Below, piece by piece: positions 45,549 to 58,075 of a stretch of DNA of 64,000 bases. The translations under genes were made by a program, and so were the position numbers. Source of the stretch: Helianthus annuus (taxonomy: Eukaryota > Streptophyta > Magnoliopsida > Asterales > Asteraceae). The notes below the pieces were generated by a model. It was not told the origin of the DNA and ran no database searches. It saw nothing but the letters and a program-made list of their open reading frames with translations. The stretch covers positions 147,260,915 to 147,324,914 of the forward strand of contig NC_035443.2 of NCBI RefSeq assembly GCF_002127325.2. Direction: 5' to 3'. Position 1 is the stretch's first letter. Each line of letters begins with the position of its first letter.

Positions 45549-45645
45549 GTATAACCTGCTACTTCGACCTATCTTAGGACGTTTAGATCTTACCTTCGCA
45601 AACCTACCCTCGTGCTTAACCTTGTCATTTATTCTCGCACCACAG
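45549..45645 (+). other. Probable 97-bp intron in Gypsy 2 gag
   Basis: GTATAACC...CGCACCACAG, phase 1, pyrimidine-rich before the acceptor (CTTGTCATTTATTCTCGCACCACAG runs 45620-45645). It contains an in-frame TAG. Splicing would create gag-pol; the unspliced RNA would give a ~40-residue peptide, so it may set the amount of polyprotein. Confidence 0.6.
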
Positions 45646-48600
45646 GTCAACATGCTCAGCCTCCTGTATGCACATTCAAAACCTTCATGGATTGCCGACC
45701 AAGCACTTTCAGCGGCACAAAAGGTGTTGTAGGCCTTCTTCACTGGTTCGAGAAGCTCGAGTCTGTTTTCGAGATGTGTGATTGCCCGGAAGATCGTAAG
45801 GTGAAGTATGCTACTGGAACACTCGAAGGAGCTGCGTTAACCTGGTGGAAAGCACAGGTCCAATTGCTTGGGTTGGCGGTTGCTAATGCCATCCCATGGA
45901 ACGGCTTCAAAGAACTGAGTAGAGAAGAGTACTGCAGTCATGACAACATCCATAAGCTGGAGGTAGAATTTTTCAATCTGAAGATGACTGGGTCTGAAAT
46001 CGAGGCATACACGAAGAGGTCAAACGAGCTAGCCATCCTGTGCCCCACTATGGTGGACCCTCCCTACAAACGCATTGAGCTGTACCTTAAGGGCTTGGTG
46101 CCAGAAATTCAAAGCCACATAACCTCAGCTAACCTTGGCACTATACAGCAAATCGTCAAGTTGGCTCATCGTCTCACTGACCAGGCGGTTGAGCAGAACA
46201 AACTGCCCAAACGTATTAACGCCACTACTTCTGATGCTCCCAACGACAATAAGCGCAAGTGGGATGGAAATCTGGGCAAGGGTTCCACTTCAGCTCAATC
46301 TCAGCAGCGAAAGACAGATGAGTACAAGAGCCCCAGTCAGCAGTCATCTGGAAATCAAGGTCAGGGTGGGTACAAGGGAAATCACCCTAAGTGCAATCGA
46401 TGTAATCTGCACCACATCGGCCAGTGCAACAAGGATCGCTGTCAGAGATGTCACAAGCTAGGTCATGAAGCCAAAGATTGCAGGAGCCCACGTCCTGCGA
46501 CTCAGAATCGTCAACAACAACAAGCTCCACAGAACCAGCAGCAGCAGCATCAGCAGGGAAATAAAGGATGCTTTCAGTGTGGCGCTGAAGGCCACTTTAA
46601 AAGAAACTGTCCCCAGCTGAACCAAAATCAGAATAACAACCAAAGAAACGGGAACCACAATGGAAACAACAACGGAGGCAACAATAGAGGTAACAATAAT
46701 GGCAACGGCGCCCAGGGTCGAGTGTTCGTGATTGGTCAGGGAGAAGCAAGGAACGACCCCAACGTTGTGATGGGTAAGTTTCTTCTAGATGATTTCTTTG
46801 TTACTGTTTTAATTGATTCGGGTGCCGATACTAGCTACGTGTCCTTAGAAGTTAGCCAAATGCTTAAGCGCACTCCAACACTTTTGAACACCAAGCACAC
46901 GGTAGAAATAGCAAATGGCAAAAGTTTAGAGGCTACACATATAGTTAAAGGTTGCAAGCTTGTCCTTGCCGATCAGACCTTTTCTATCAACCTCATTCCT
47001 ATCGTTCTGGGTAGTTTTGACGTCGTCATTGGGATGGTTTGGTTATCTCAACACCAAGCGGAGATTATTTGCAAGGAGAAAATCGTCCGCATCCCTCGCC
47101 CTGGTAAAGAACCCCTCGTGATTCGTGGCGACAAGAGTGGTGCTGTTGTAGGCATCATCTCTTTCCTTAAAGCCCAGAAGTGTTTACGGAAGGGCCACAC
47201 CGCTATCCTAGCCCTCGTTACTGAGGCATCCGCGGAAGAAAGGAAGATAGAAGACATTCCTATTGTACGCGACTTTCCCAAGGTATTTCCTGAGGAATTA
47301 CCTGGCCTTCCGCCTCATCGACAAGTCGAGTTTCAAATCGAGCTAGCTCCTGGAGCAGCACCAATAGCTCGTGCGCCTTATCGACTTGCTCCATCAGAAC
47401 TCGAAGAACTGTCTATGCAACTACAAGAACTTCTGGAAAAGGGTTTTATACGTCCTAGCTCTTCGCCATGGGGAGCCCCAGTGTTGTTTGTAAAGAAGAA
47501 AGACGGTACCTTCAGGATGTGTATTGACTACCGCGAACTCAACAAGGTGACCGTGAAGAATCGTTATCCTCTTCCACGCATTGATGACTTGTTCGACCAG
47601 TTGCAAGGGTCGAGCTTCTATTCTAAGATTGACCTAAGGTCAGGCTACCATCAGCTGAGAGTCCGAGAGGAGGACGTCTCCAAAACAACATTCAGGACTC
47701 GTTACGGCCATTACGAGTTTCTGGTTATGCCATTCGGGCTGACGAATGCACTAGCGGTCTTCATGGACCTCATGAATCGAGTGTGCAAGCCTTACTTGGA
47801 TAAATTTGTCATAGTCTTCATCGACGACATCCTGATCTATTCTAAGAGTCAGGAGGAACACGAGCAACACCTGAGGCTTATTCTGGAACTACTTCGTAAA
47901 GAGCAGCTGTATGCCAAGTTTTCGAAATGTGACTTCTGGCTTCGCGAAGTCCATTTTCTAGGCCATGTGGTAAACAAGGATGGGATTCATGTGGATCCAT
48001 CTAAGGTTGAATCGATCAAGAATTGGCCTGCACCCCGTACACCAACAGAAATCCGCCAATTCTTGGGTTTGGCAGGATATTACAGAAGGTTTATCAAAGA
48101 TTTCTCCAAGATTGCGCAACCTCTCACTTCACTGACTCAGAAGGGTGTCACCTATCGTTGGGGTGATGCACAGGAGTCCGCATTTCAGCACTTGAAGGAT
48201 AGACTTTGTAGCGCGCCTATCCTCTCATTGCCTGAAGGCACAGACGATTTTGTGGTTTACTGCGATGCTTCCATCCAAGGCCTTGGTTGTGTGTTGATGC
48301 AACGTGACAAAGTCATTGCCTACGCATCACGCCAACTTAAAGTTCACGAAAGGAACTACACTACTCACGATCTGGAACTGGGAGCAGTTGTTTTCGCGCT
48401 TAAGATATGGAGACATTACCTGTACGGTACCAAGTGCACCATTTACACCGATCACAGGAGTCTCGAGCATATCTTCAAGCAAAAGGAGTTAAACATGCGT
48501 CAACGTCGATGGGTCGAACTCTTGAATGACTACGAATGCGCGATCAAGTATCATCCGGGCAAGGCCAATGTGGTGGCTGACGCCCTCAGTCGAAAGGATA

Positions 48601-50186
48601 CTATACCTAGGCGGGTACGTGCGTTACAACTTACCATCCAATCTAACCTTCCCGCTCAGATTCGTGATGCTCAAGTTGAAGCATTGAAGGCAGAGAACAT
48701 CAGGGCTGAGTCCTTACGAGGATCGAGGCAACTGCTAGAGCAAAAAGAAAACGGCGCCTACTATGTTAACGGACGCATCTGGGTTCCACTGTATGGAGAC
48801 TTGCGCGAGCTTGTGATGGATGAAGCGCATAAGTCTCGTTACTCAGTACATCCTGGTTCGGACAAGATGTACCATGATCTCAAGACTACATACTGGTGGC
48901 CTGGTATGAAAGCCAGCATAGCAACCTACGTCGGTAAATGTTTAACTTGTGCGAGAGTCAAGGTCGAATACCAGAAACCATCAGGCCCACTCCAACAACC
49001 AGAGATACCTAAATGGAAATGGGAGCAAATTTCCATGGATTTCGTTACCGGCCTGCCCAGATCTCAACGCGGAAATGATACCATTTGGGTGATCGTAGAT
49101 CGACTGACCAAGTCTGCACATTTTCTGCCTATCAAAGAAACGGATAAGTTTTCTATTCTAGCAGACATCTACTTAAAAGAAGTGGTATCAAGGCACGGAG
49201 TGCCAACCTCCATCATTTCTAATCGTGACGCGCGTTTTACCTCTGAACTGTGGCAAGCCATGCACAAGTCTTTTGGCTTACGTTTAGATATGAGCACCGC
49301 TTATCACCCACAGACAGATGGGCAATCTGAACGTACCATCCAAACCCTCGAAGACATGCTTAGGGCATGCGTGATCGACTTCGGCAATGGCTGGGAAAAG
49401 CATCTCCCGTTAGTGGAGTTTTGGTATAACAACAGTTACCACACCAGCATCCAGGCCGCTCCGTTTGAGGCATTGTATGGACGTAAATGCCGATCACCTC
49501 TCTGTTGGGCAGAAGTTGGCGATAGTCAAATCACTGGCCCAGAACTAGTAGTAGATACAACGGAAAAGATTGCTCAGATACGACAACGAATGGCGGCAGC
49601 TCGTGACCGTCAGAAAAGCTATGCCGATAAGCGAAGAAAACCACTTGAGTTCCAGGTTGGGGATCGAGTGCTGCTCAAAGTCTCACCTTGGAAAGGTGTA
49701 GTCCGATTTGGCAAACGGGGCAAGCTCAACCCGCGTTATGTCGGACCGTTCGAGATCATTGAGAGAATTGGAAAAGTCGCCTACAGGTTGAATCTACCTG
49801 AAGAACTCAGCGGAGTTCACAATGTTTTCCATGTGTCAAATCTGAAGAAGTGTCTGTCAGATGAGACCCTCATAGTTCCTCTCAAGGAGCTCACTATCGA
49901 CGACCAGCTGCGATTCGTCGAGGAACCAGTAGAAATTACGGATCAAGACGTTAAGATTCTCAAGCACACCAGAATACCTCTCGTCCGAGTTCGTTGGAAT
50001 TCCTGTCGTGGCCCAGAGTATACCTGGGAACGAGAAGACCAAATGAAACTCAAGTATCCTCAGCTGTTTAAGAAAAACGCAACCACTACTGAGACTGAAG
50101 CTACTGCAGAATTTCGGGACGAAATTCCAAATCAACGGGGGGATGATGTGACACCCCAGGAAAATCAGGAAACCAACGCAACTTAA
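45646..50186 (+). CDS. Gypsy 2 gag-pol polyprotein
   Basis: About 1,513 codons, uninterrupted (the frame is open from 45612). Gag: [30 protein letters not shown]. Cys knuckles [14 protein letters not shown] and [14 protein letters not shown]. Then protease [10 protein letters not shown] near residue 401 (counting from 45612), [13 protein letters not shown] near 735 and RNase [11 protein letters not shown] near 882. Integrase has its zinc finger at about 1073-1115 and the catalytic residues MDFVTGLP near 1141, ISNRDARF near 1202 and QSERT near 1237. A chromodomain-like end ([19 protein letters not shown]) follows. ISNRD has Asn where the family's second catalytic Asp lies, so integrase may be dead. 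The last ~13 codons lie inside the 3' LTR. Confidence 0.92.
50134..50146 (+). promoter_or_regulatory. Polypurine tract of Gypsy 2
   Basis: AACGGGGGGATGA directly before the 3' LTR start TGTGACACCCC. Confidence 0.8.
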
Positions 50187-53100
50187 CTAGCTTCCTCAGT
50201 AACCACGCGCTAAATTTCGGGACGAAATTCTCTTAACAGGGGGAGAATGTGACAACCCTCAAAATCCTATGTATTACGTACAATTTATTATTGATAATTA
50301 AAGTGTTTGACGACTGTGTGGAATTACTTAACTGCTCTCTGATTACTGTGATATACTTACATGTGTTTGTTAACGTACTTGGCTTGTGCAGAAAACTTGA
50401 CTAAATGGTCCTGAATATTTTCCTATGTGTTAGGAATTAATTGTGTTACAAAAATATATGTATAAGACGCCTTACGGAATAATTAAACACTCTAACGAAC
50501 CGGTATCTAACCGAACAACCGGACATTACCCAGGACACCAAAATATTGCTAGAAACATTGTTTAATTATTTCTTGGCTTGTCGTAATCCCCGAACACCCT
50601 GACACCCACTAGAAATCACATAGCTAACATATATAAACATAATACTTGAAATCTAACTATCCATCACCTATTTAGTTGGAAAAGTTACAACCAACCCCCC
50701 CCCCTAACCGATTCGGTCACAAGGACCATACCCACCACACTCTCAAATCTTGCCTAAAGATTTTATGGTATTATTTTAATAGATCTTTGCTTGTAGTACT
50801 CACCAAAATATATGAAGTGATTATAAAAGCATGGCCAAGATCACCACAACCATACTCCATCATTTCACACTCCCTCACTTCACTCTCTCTCCCTCTCTAG
50901 GCCACCCACAACCGGCCACCATACTCCACCCACACACCTCCCATCTTCTTGCAACTTCAATCCAATCCAAGGTGATAGCAAGGTGCTAGGAGGTGAAGTA
51001 GGAAGCCCGGTGTGCTTGGAACTCGAAAGACCTCTCTAGATTGCTTTTATCCACCACTTTTACGCCTTTGATCTTCCCTAGCCTCGAGCTAGTAGTAAGT
51101 GACTCTAAACCTCTTCTTGATCTTGTCTAGAGTGGTTAATAAGCAGTTTGTCGGATGAATCGTGAACACTAAAAATCAAAACTAAAAAGTCTTGCTAAAA
51201 TGATGAAGTTGTTGGTTAAAGAGTAAATAATGATGAAACATGGTAATACAAGATAAATCTGAAATATATGAGTATTAGTTTGCTGTAAATAACTTATAAC
51301 CTGTTGTAAATCATTATTAGAATGAATGGTAATCATATGTGTGCGTTTTAGTAGCCTTTAGACTGATAACAGCTTGCTGATGTGTATTTTCAGCCGCCTT
51401 TAACAGGCTGTAAACAGGGCATAAATTCAACGAAAAACCGATATTTTGAATCTAAAATATGTTATTATGAAATACGGTTCTAATGGCACCGGAATCGTAA
51501 TTTTTGGACATCGTTTACTAGTTTTAAAGTATTAATTTGTAACAGCAACTTAAGCTGAATTTTGACAGCAATAAATGGGTGTCATACTTTCGGTCATAAC
51601 CTGAGTTTTGTGAAGAATCGGACCATAAAATTTGTACAGTAGATGAAAACCGATGCATGTGTAATTACCCCACTGGAATTTCGTAAATCGGACACTCGAT
51701 GAATTTTTAATAAATTGTTCCGTGGACTGTGGTCAGAAATTCATAAATCTGAGTTCAGTCCGTAATATGATTTTTTATAAAATATTGGTAGTGAACCGGA
51801 CCCCGATATTTTTACACAATAAAATATGGAACGTTTAAGACATCCTGTAGAAATATGGGAATTTTTGGAATAATTTAACTATTTTATTAAAATGTCCGAA
51901 AACAGCCGGTTTTGAATATAAATGCTGAATTGAGATAAGTTGTGACTTGCGTGTCTAAATGTCGAGTATGCTATCCGTGAATGATCTAACATGTTATATA
52001 TGTTATGTGCATTATCGTATGTTTGATTTTGAGTGGGGAATGGATGGGAAACTTAGAGGGCATAAACCGTTAAAGAGATGCATGTTATGTGATAGATACG
52101 TGTAGGAACTTTGTGTTCTATTTGAAAGCCACTAAATGACTAACTGGTAAATCATACTAGGACGTGATTGACCGACCTTGACTGTTAGCTATATTGAGAA
52201 TCTAACCGAGCAAACCAAGGTGAGTTCACACACTTTCTAAGGCATGGGATTCCCGGTGGTTTGGGAATGGGTTAAAGAATTAAAACGGAATCTGCATATC
52301 TTACTTAGGTAGGATATGTACGGCCATCCTCCTCGGGTAGGATGCCAGTATTAATCCTGCGTATTCTCTTCGGGAGAACTACGTACGTTCGTCCTCCTTG
52401 GGTAGGACAACAACCTTAAAACTTACTAGACAAAACTCTATCATAAGTTCCTCATTTTATATCGACTTAATCGCCGAGGCCAATGGCGAGCGGGACATTA
52501 GTTAATAGCGCTATTAGGTTTAACAAACCTCACACCGTGCCAGTCGGACGGGCGTGTACTAATGGACTATGGCAAACCATCAGTGATGATAGACACTGAT
52601 GTAGGGCACAACTTACTTGCGTAGTAGTCGATATCATACGGTCTAGTAGTTCACATGGGGAAGCCCCCACTAATAATGAACAGGGTATGGGTAATAAAGA
52701 ATGAACTGGTTAAACTTTCTTTCAACTACGGGGTAACCCCCACGGCAATTACGCCAACGAAAGACAAACCACGTTTTCGGAAAACAACTTAAAACTAAAC
52801 AACCAAACGTGAACTCACTCAACTTTGTTGTTGACTCGTTGTTACATGCCTTACAGGTCGCTAAATGCTTGGAGCTTGCACGAGGAAGGAGTCGTTGTGG
52901 TGTACGGACTGTGATGTTCCGTGCTTAATATTTAAATCCTTGTGAACTTATTAAATCTACGTTTTTGGATTTTAAACTTATGGACTATGAACTTATATTT
53001 TGGTATCACGTATTATGCTTCCGCTGTTTAAATTTAAAACTTGGTTAACCGGCTTTTGGTCACCAATTGTATTGTGGTTGGTTTTATTTACTTAAATACG

Positions 53101-53187
53101 TTGTGCAATATGATTGGTGGCTCGATCCTGGTCATGTCACACCTCCAAGCGGTGATACTCCGCATGGTGAATTTTGGGGGTGTGACA
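50147..53187 (+). mobile_element. 3' LTR of Gypsy element 2
   Basis: 3,041 bp ending GGGTGTGACA. It contains the gag-pol stop codon and the internal duplicate of the PPT/LTR start at 50206-50258. Confidence 0.9.
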
Positions 53188-53192
53188 AATCC

Positions 53193-53214
53193 TGAGGATG
53201 AATTTCTACTAACA
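53193..53214 (-). mobile_element. Copia LTR, right part
   Basis: Short continuation of the split LTR, ending CTAACA. On the minus strand it gives the LTR start TGTTAGTAGAAATTC. The inference rests on its pairing with the TGTTGG end at 41489. Confidence 0.5.
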
Positions 53215-53362
53215 TTTTCAGCTAACTGTCAGTAAGATTATAAAAATACCACCTAATGCTAAAAAAATCTTACATGTCATGGACCCAACCACCATTTATT
53301 AAAATTATAAAATATATAATAAATCTAACAAGTAGATACAAAAGTATTTAACAAGCCTCGTT

Positions 53363-53484
53363 CATTTCCTGACTCGACCCCAACTCGCCTCAATCAGCTG
53401 TCAAGATTTGAAGTATTGAAGTCCATTTCCTGACTCGACCCCAACTTGCCTCAATTAGCTGTCAAGATTTGAAGTATTGAAGGA
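53363..53484. repeat. 61-bp tandem duplication
   Basis: CATTTCCTGACTCGACCCCA through GAAGTATTGAAG occurs twice in a row (53363-53423, 53424-53484) with two substitutions by eye. Confidence 0.9.
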
Positions 53485-53499
53485 AACCATAATTGATTT

Positions 53500-54300
53500 C
53501 CCGTGTTGCGGGATCGATTTTTTTACGTGATTTATGCGTACTAACTTTTTAATTGCTTATTGATCATAAAAATAAGCAAAAAAACGTATTATATTTAATA
53601 TGAATCATTTTCGAAAAAAATTACATCGAAATGTAAACCAAATTGAATGTATACCAATACGTACATAGAAATAAGCATGACTCATTTTTGAAAAAAATTT
53701 ACATCGAAACGTAAAACAAATTGAATTTATACCAATAAGTACTTAGAAATAAGCACGTAAAGCTCAAGGGGTCAAAATGTCATTACCTCGATATGTAAAC
53801 CAACTTGAATTTATACCAACACATATATAAACGGATGTAGACTAACTGAAAACGTCAATTAAAATAAGCACCAGAACGTACTATATTTGAAATGATTCCT
53901 GAAACCTAAAGTAACTCGATTTTGTACTATACAATGAAAATGTATTATATTTGATCAGATTCATTTCCAAACCAAATTTACGTCAAAACGTACACCCATT
54001 GAATGCTTCCATAAAAATAAGCACGAAAACGTATTATATATATGATGTGACTCATTAATTTTTTTATATGTAAACGTAAATCAATTTGAATTTATACCCA
54101 TCCGTACTTAAATTTAAGCACATAAAACCTGAGAGGGGTCAAGTGACATTTTACAAAGTTTTTAAAAAGTTGAGGGGCGTAATTGTCAATGATAATGATA
54201 AAAGTTGAGGGGTGTAATTGTCAATGATAAAAGTTAAGGTGATAAGCTTAAAAAATAAAATAAAAAATGAGTGATTTTATTTCAACCAAACTTTTTACTA
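53500..54300. repeat. AT-rich zone with degenerate repeats
   Basis: Loose units of ~110-130 bp with AAAATAAGCA, ACGTATTATATTT and GTAAACCAAATTGAATTTATACC recur about five times. A small tandem (AAAGTTGAGGGGTGTAATTG) lies at 54170-54235. No coding sequence. Confidence 0.6.
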
Positions 54301-54329
54301 TTTGCACCAAGTGATGTGATACTAATAAG

Positions 54330-54614
54330 TATATATTTGTGTTTTTCTTTTATAAATTCCGATATATAAAGTTTTATAAAAAACGAATATGGTTTTGCGA
54401 TTTACTTATATTTATCTATGTTTTGATGTAAATTTTATAAAAGACAGAATATAAAAATTTATAACGACTTATAAAACATTAAATTTGATATGACTCCGTT
54501 TTTAATAAAATTTATATCAAAACGTCGATAAAAATAAGCATATCACAAAACCATATTTGTTTTTAATAAAACATTATATATTGGAAGTTATAAAAGGAAA
54601 ACACAAATATATAT
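54330..54614. mobile_element. Foldback MITE, ~120-bp arms
   Basis: ATATATTTGTGTTTTTCTTT at the left is answered by the reverse complement of the right end, ATATATTTGTGTTTTCCTTT. Pairing continues for ~120 bp at about 85% by eye. No coding sequence. Target duplication not clear. Confidence 0.65.
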
Positions 54615-54849
54615 GTCATATGAAAAAAGTTGGTACATATAGCAGAAAATGATGAAATGTAGTGTAGCTTAGTAGTATCCTTTTATATATATAATAGCAT
54701 ATGGGCCCACAAGTAAAGTTTTACATTATTATGTTTTTGTTTTAATCTAAGCGGGCCCTACAATCATAAAGAATTTTTTTTTTTAATTTATACTCACCAC
54801 ATGCATTAAAATTTAAAAAATAGCCCGCACCATGCACAAATATCTTACA

Positions 54850-55990
54850 AAAGACAACTTGATTGCCATCTGACACTAAGTGTACCCATCCACACTTTTT
54901 AAAATTGAGCCTACAGCAACTTAGGGAATTTAAGATTAACTTCTAGGATATTGAGACATGACACTAAATGTACCCATCAACACAGATTAAAATTAAGCCT
55001 ACAACAACCAGGAAATTTAAGATTAACTTTTAGGATATTGACACAAAATGTTCGCACACAACACTTCATGACATTTGTAAATAGAAAAATCAGATACTCC
55101 ACCACAAATAATGTAAATTAGTAGCAACAACAAACAAAAGTATGTGTAAGTTTTAGGACATTGGTGGACTCGCACACATCATTCTCAGAGATGTGCGGAA
55201 TCCTACTAGTAAATAAGCTAACATATCATATTTTGTGAATTGCTAAGGTTATTTAGTTTGATACACAACAATAGTCTATGATGATTAGGAAAAGCTTGAA
55301 AGAAGAAAAAATCAACGGCAAACAAGGTGCAACAAGATAGCTATCAAGAAAGCACGAAGAGAGGAGGGACAACAAAGGCGAAACCTGCAATCGTTATCCC
55401 TACAAAAAAAAAAAAAAAAAAAGAAGTATGTTTCCATGAGAATGGGTGAATTTATGGCATATTCTCTTATCAAAGTGGCTAATAATTTGAATAATAAAAA
55501 TAAGATAAATACATAGTAACAAAGTTCATCTTGATTGATGTGCTAGTTGTTTGTAGAGTGTTGCTTTGGAATTGTGTGTTGTGTAGTAGCTTATAAACTA
55601 TGTAATAGTGTATAAACTGTTTTAAGTTTATGTAACAAAAGTATGTATTCAACATTTCATTGGTATGGTATGTTCATTTGAAATTGAATTATGATCTAAG
55701 ACAAATTTTTTTCTTTTAATTAACATTTAAAAATAAAAACTACACTCATTTTTCCAATGTATTTGTGTTAGTAGTTTGTTTGTTTATTTTTAATTTTTTT
55801 TTTGGAATGGCATTTGTGTTAGTAGTTAAGAATTAAAACGTAGAGAAAGAAAGATGTTAATCACAGAAGAGGGTAGAGGACAAAGATGAAATCCTTATAT
55901 CATGCTAAAATAATACTATAACGTGTCATGTGTCAAGTGTTAATAAAGCTGAAGGTAGTATAAAATTAAAAAAAATCTTACAATGTTAAT
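54850..55990. repeat. Old direct repeat, copy 1
   Basis: Diverged copy of 56280-57420, offset about 1.42 kb. Shared blocks include TTTGATACA-CAA-AATA-TC, CACGAAGAGAGGAGGGACAAC, GTATGTTTCCATGAGAATGG and ATAACGTGTCATGTGTCAAG. Inside, near 55135-55030 and upstream, a smaller repeat (ACACTAA-TGTACCCATC, AATTTAAGATTAACTT) recurs. A short frame near 55425-55490 (KYVSMRMGEFMAYSLIKV) parallels one in copy 2. Function unknown. Confidence 0.6.
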
Positions 55991-56279
55991 CTATCACTAG
56001 TTTTAGTTAATGATTTTCAGGCACACTTTCGAAGAACAATTAATGTGTATTTTTCGAGTCTTGCATTATAAGAAAAAACATCCAAAATCATGTACCTATT
56101 AAATATTCACGTGTTTAAATGTTTGGACCCAACACGTACTAGTGTACTCATTTGGCAGTAGAATTATCAACTGTACCTATCACATTATATTTACATCAAA
56201 ATGAAAAAAAGTTAACGGGAACTATTTAGACAAGAGCTACGACCATGTAGCTGCTAGTGACACCTTAATTGGGTGATTG

Positions 56280-57420
56280 CCATTATATTATGGATAACTC
56301 CTACTAAACAACGCTCGTTCACACACATTGAAATTTTGCCTGCAACAACCATGAAATTTAAGATAAAGTTCGAGGATACTACTTTAGCATTCTCCAAAAC
56401 ACTCATAGATATTTGAAACTTGAAAAATTAAATACTTAGAAAAACACAAACTATGTAAATTACCCAATAACACCAATGATAATTATGTGCAAGTTCGAGG
56501 ATGTTGGTGGAATTGCACATATCATCTGTGGAGATGTGGGGAACTTTACTTATACATAAACATATTACTCTTTATGAATTGCAAAGATTATTTGGTTTGA
56601 TACAAAGCAATAATCAGCGGTGATTGGGAAAAAGCTTTGCGAAAGAAAATAGTAAATGGAAGGCAACAAGCCACAAGATAACTATCTTAAAAACCCCAAG
56701 GGAGGAGGGATGTCGAAGGCAAAAGCTGAAACCGTTATGCCTGCAAAAAATAAGCATGTATCCACAAGGATGGGTGAGTCTGTGGCAGGTTCTATCACCA
56801 AATGGTTAAAAGTGTGAAGGATAAAAAGTGTATCTATAATCTATTGTGTTGTAGCTTATAAACTATGTGAGAGTTTAATAATCGTATCCCATTTCTGTGG
56901 CAAAAAGATGTTTCTAATGTTCTTAGTTATGACATGTTTATATATATGAAATTAAATTATTATGATTTAAGACAATTTATTTTCTTTTAACATTGAAAAA
57001 TTGTGTTTTTATCTTCTAGCAAAGACTTAGTTATCTAAACCCATTGACTTAGTTATCTGAACCCATCAACAAACCACTGTCGGTAATATATGTCCAATAT
57101 AGTGTATATTTTCTTTTCTATAGCAAAAGTATGTTTTCGGCATTTCATCGTTACTATATATTCATATGAGCTTTAATTCATATGGTTTAAAACAATTTAT
57201 TATATTTAATTAACAATAAAAAGAATTACTCATTATAGCTTAAGTATATAAAGAATTAAAGACTAAAACGTAAAGAAGGAGTTACCTAAGGGGGAAGAAG
57301 AAGATGATGAAATCCGTAAATCATGCAACAACAGTAATAATATAACGTGTCATGGGTCAAGACAGTCAAGTGTTTTTTAAAAAAATCAGAGACAAAATCT
57401 TACAACCTATTTTTTTACTA
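56280..57420. repeat. Old direct repeat, copy 2
   Basis: Aligns with 54850-55990 in the same order. Copy 2 reads KHVSTRMGESVAGSITKW near 56753-56810, similar to copy 1 at amino-acid level. This hints at, but does not prove, a former coding exon. The frame at 56624-56809 overlaps this region. Confidence 0.55.
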
Positions 57421-57489
57421 GTTTAGTTAGTAATTTTTAGGCACACACCAAACAAATTTTCGAAGACCAATACAAGAAAATGAAGCTAG

Positions 57490-57910
57490 GATAACCCCTA
57501 AAAATGTTGCATTAAGCATTGAGAAAAAGTTGCATTAGGCCTAATGCACTTTTATTGGGGGCTATATTAGAAGCAATTGCATTAGATCTAATGCAACTAT
57601 TTTAGGGTCTAATGCAACTTTTTTCTTAAGTGTTGCTTTTGGTATACAAATGCAACTTTTATAACACTCAAATGCAACTTTTTTTATATTTTAGTTACAA
57701 AAATGTAACCTTTTTTTCACTCAAATGCAACTTTTTTATACATGTAAATGCAACCTTCAATATTTTTTTAGAGTTAATGCAACTATTATTTTCTTTTTAT
57801 TACAAAAAATACAACCATTTTTTACACTAAATGCAACATTTTTTTACCAATTTTAGTTACAACAAATGCCACTTTTTATACCCAAATGCAACTTTGTACT
57901 ATAAATTTAA
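57490..57910. repeat. Degenerate minisatellite based on AATGCAACTTTT
   Basis: At least 12 copies of AATGCAACTTTT (plus GTTGCATTA in inverse at the left), at irregular 20-35-bp spacing separated by T-rich runs. In the left part AATGCAA and TTGCATT lie close together, so hairpins are possible. Confidence 0.8.
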
Positions 57911-58075
57911 TTGCTATTATTCGATATACATTGAATTGCAATTACGCGAGAACAAATAATGACAAATATCATTGATAGAGAAATAGTGTACTTTAACATA
58001 CTTGTTCAAACTTAAATAACAATGTGGTCAACACAAAGTTTCAATACAATAATAAAAAGAAATGGAAACATTCTA

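Larger units (their letters stand above)
42160..53187 (+). mobile_element. Gypsy (Tekay-type) element 2, inserted in copia LTR
   Basis: 11,028 bp flanked by AATCC (42155-42159 and 53188-53192). LTRs 42160-45147 and 50147-53187, PBS 45151-45163, and a long gag-pol on the plus strand. The LTRs are about 98-99% alike by eye, apart from a 53-bp indel. The pol frame is unbroken, so this was the most recently active protein-coding element in the window. Confidence 0.93.
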
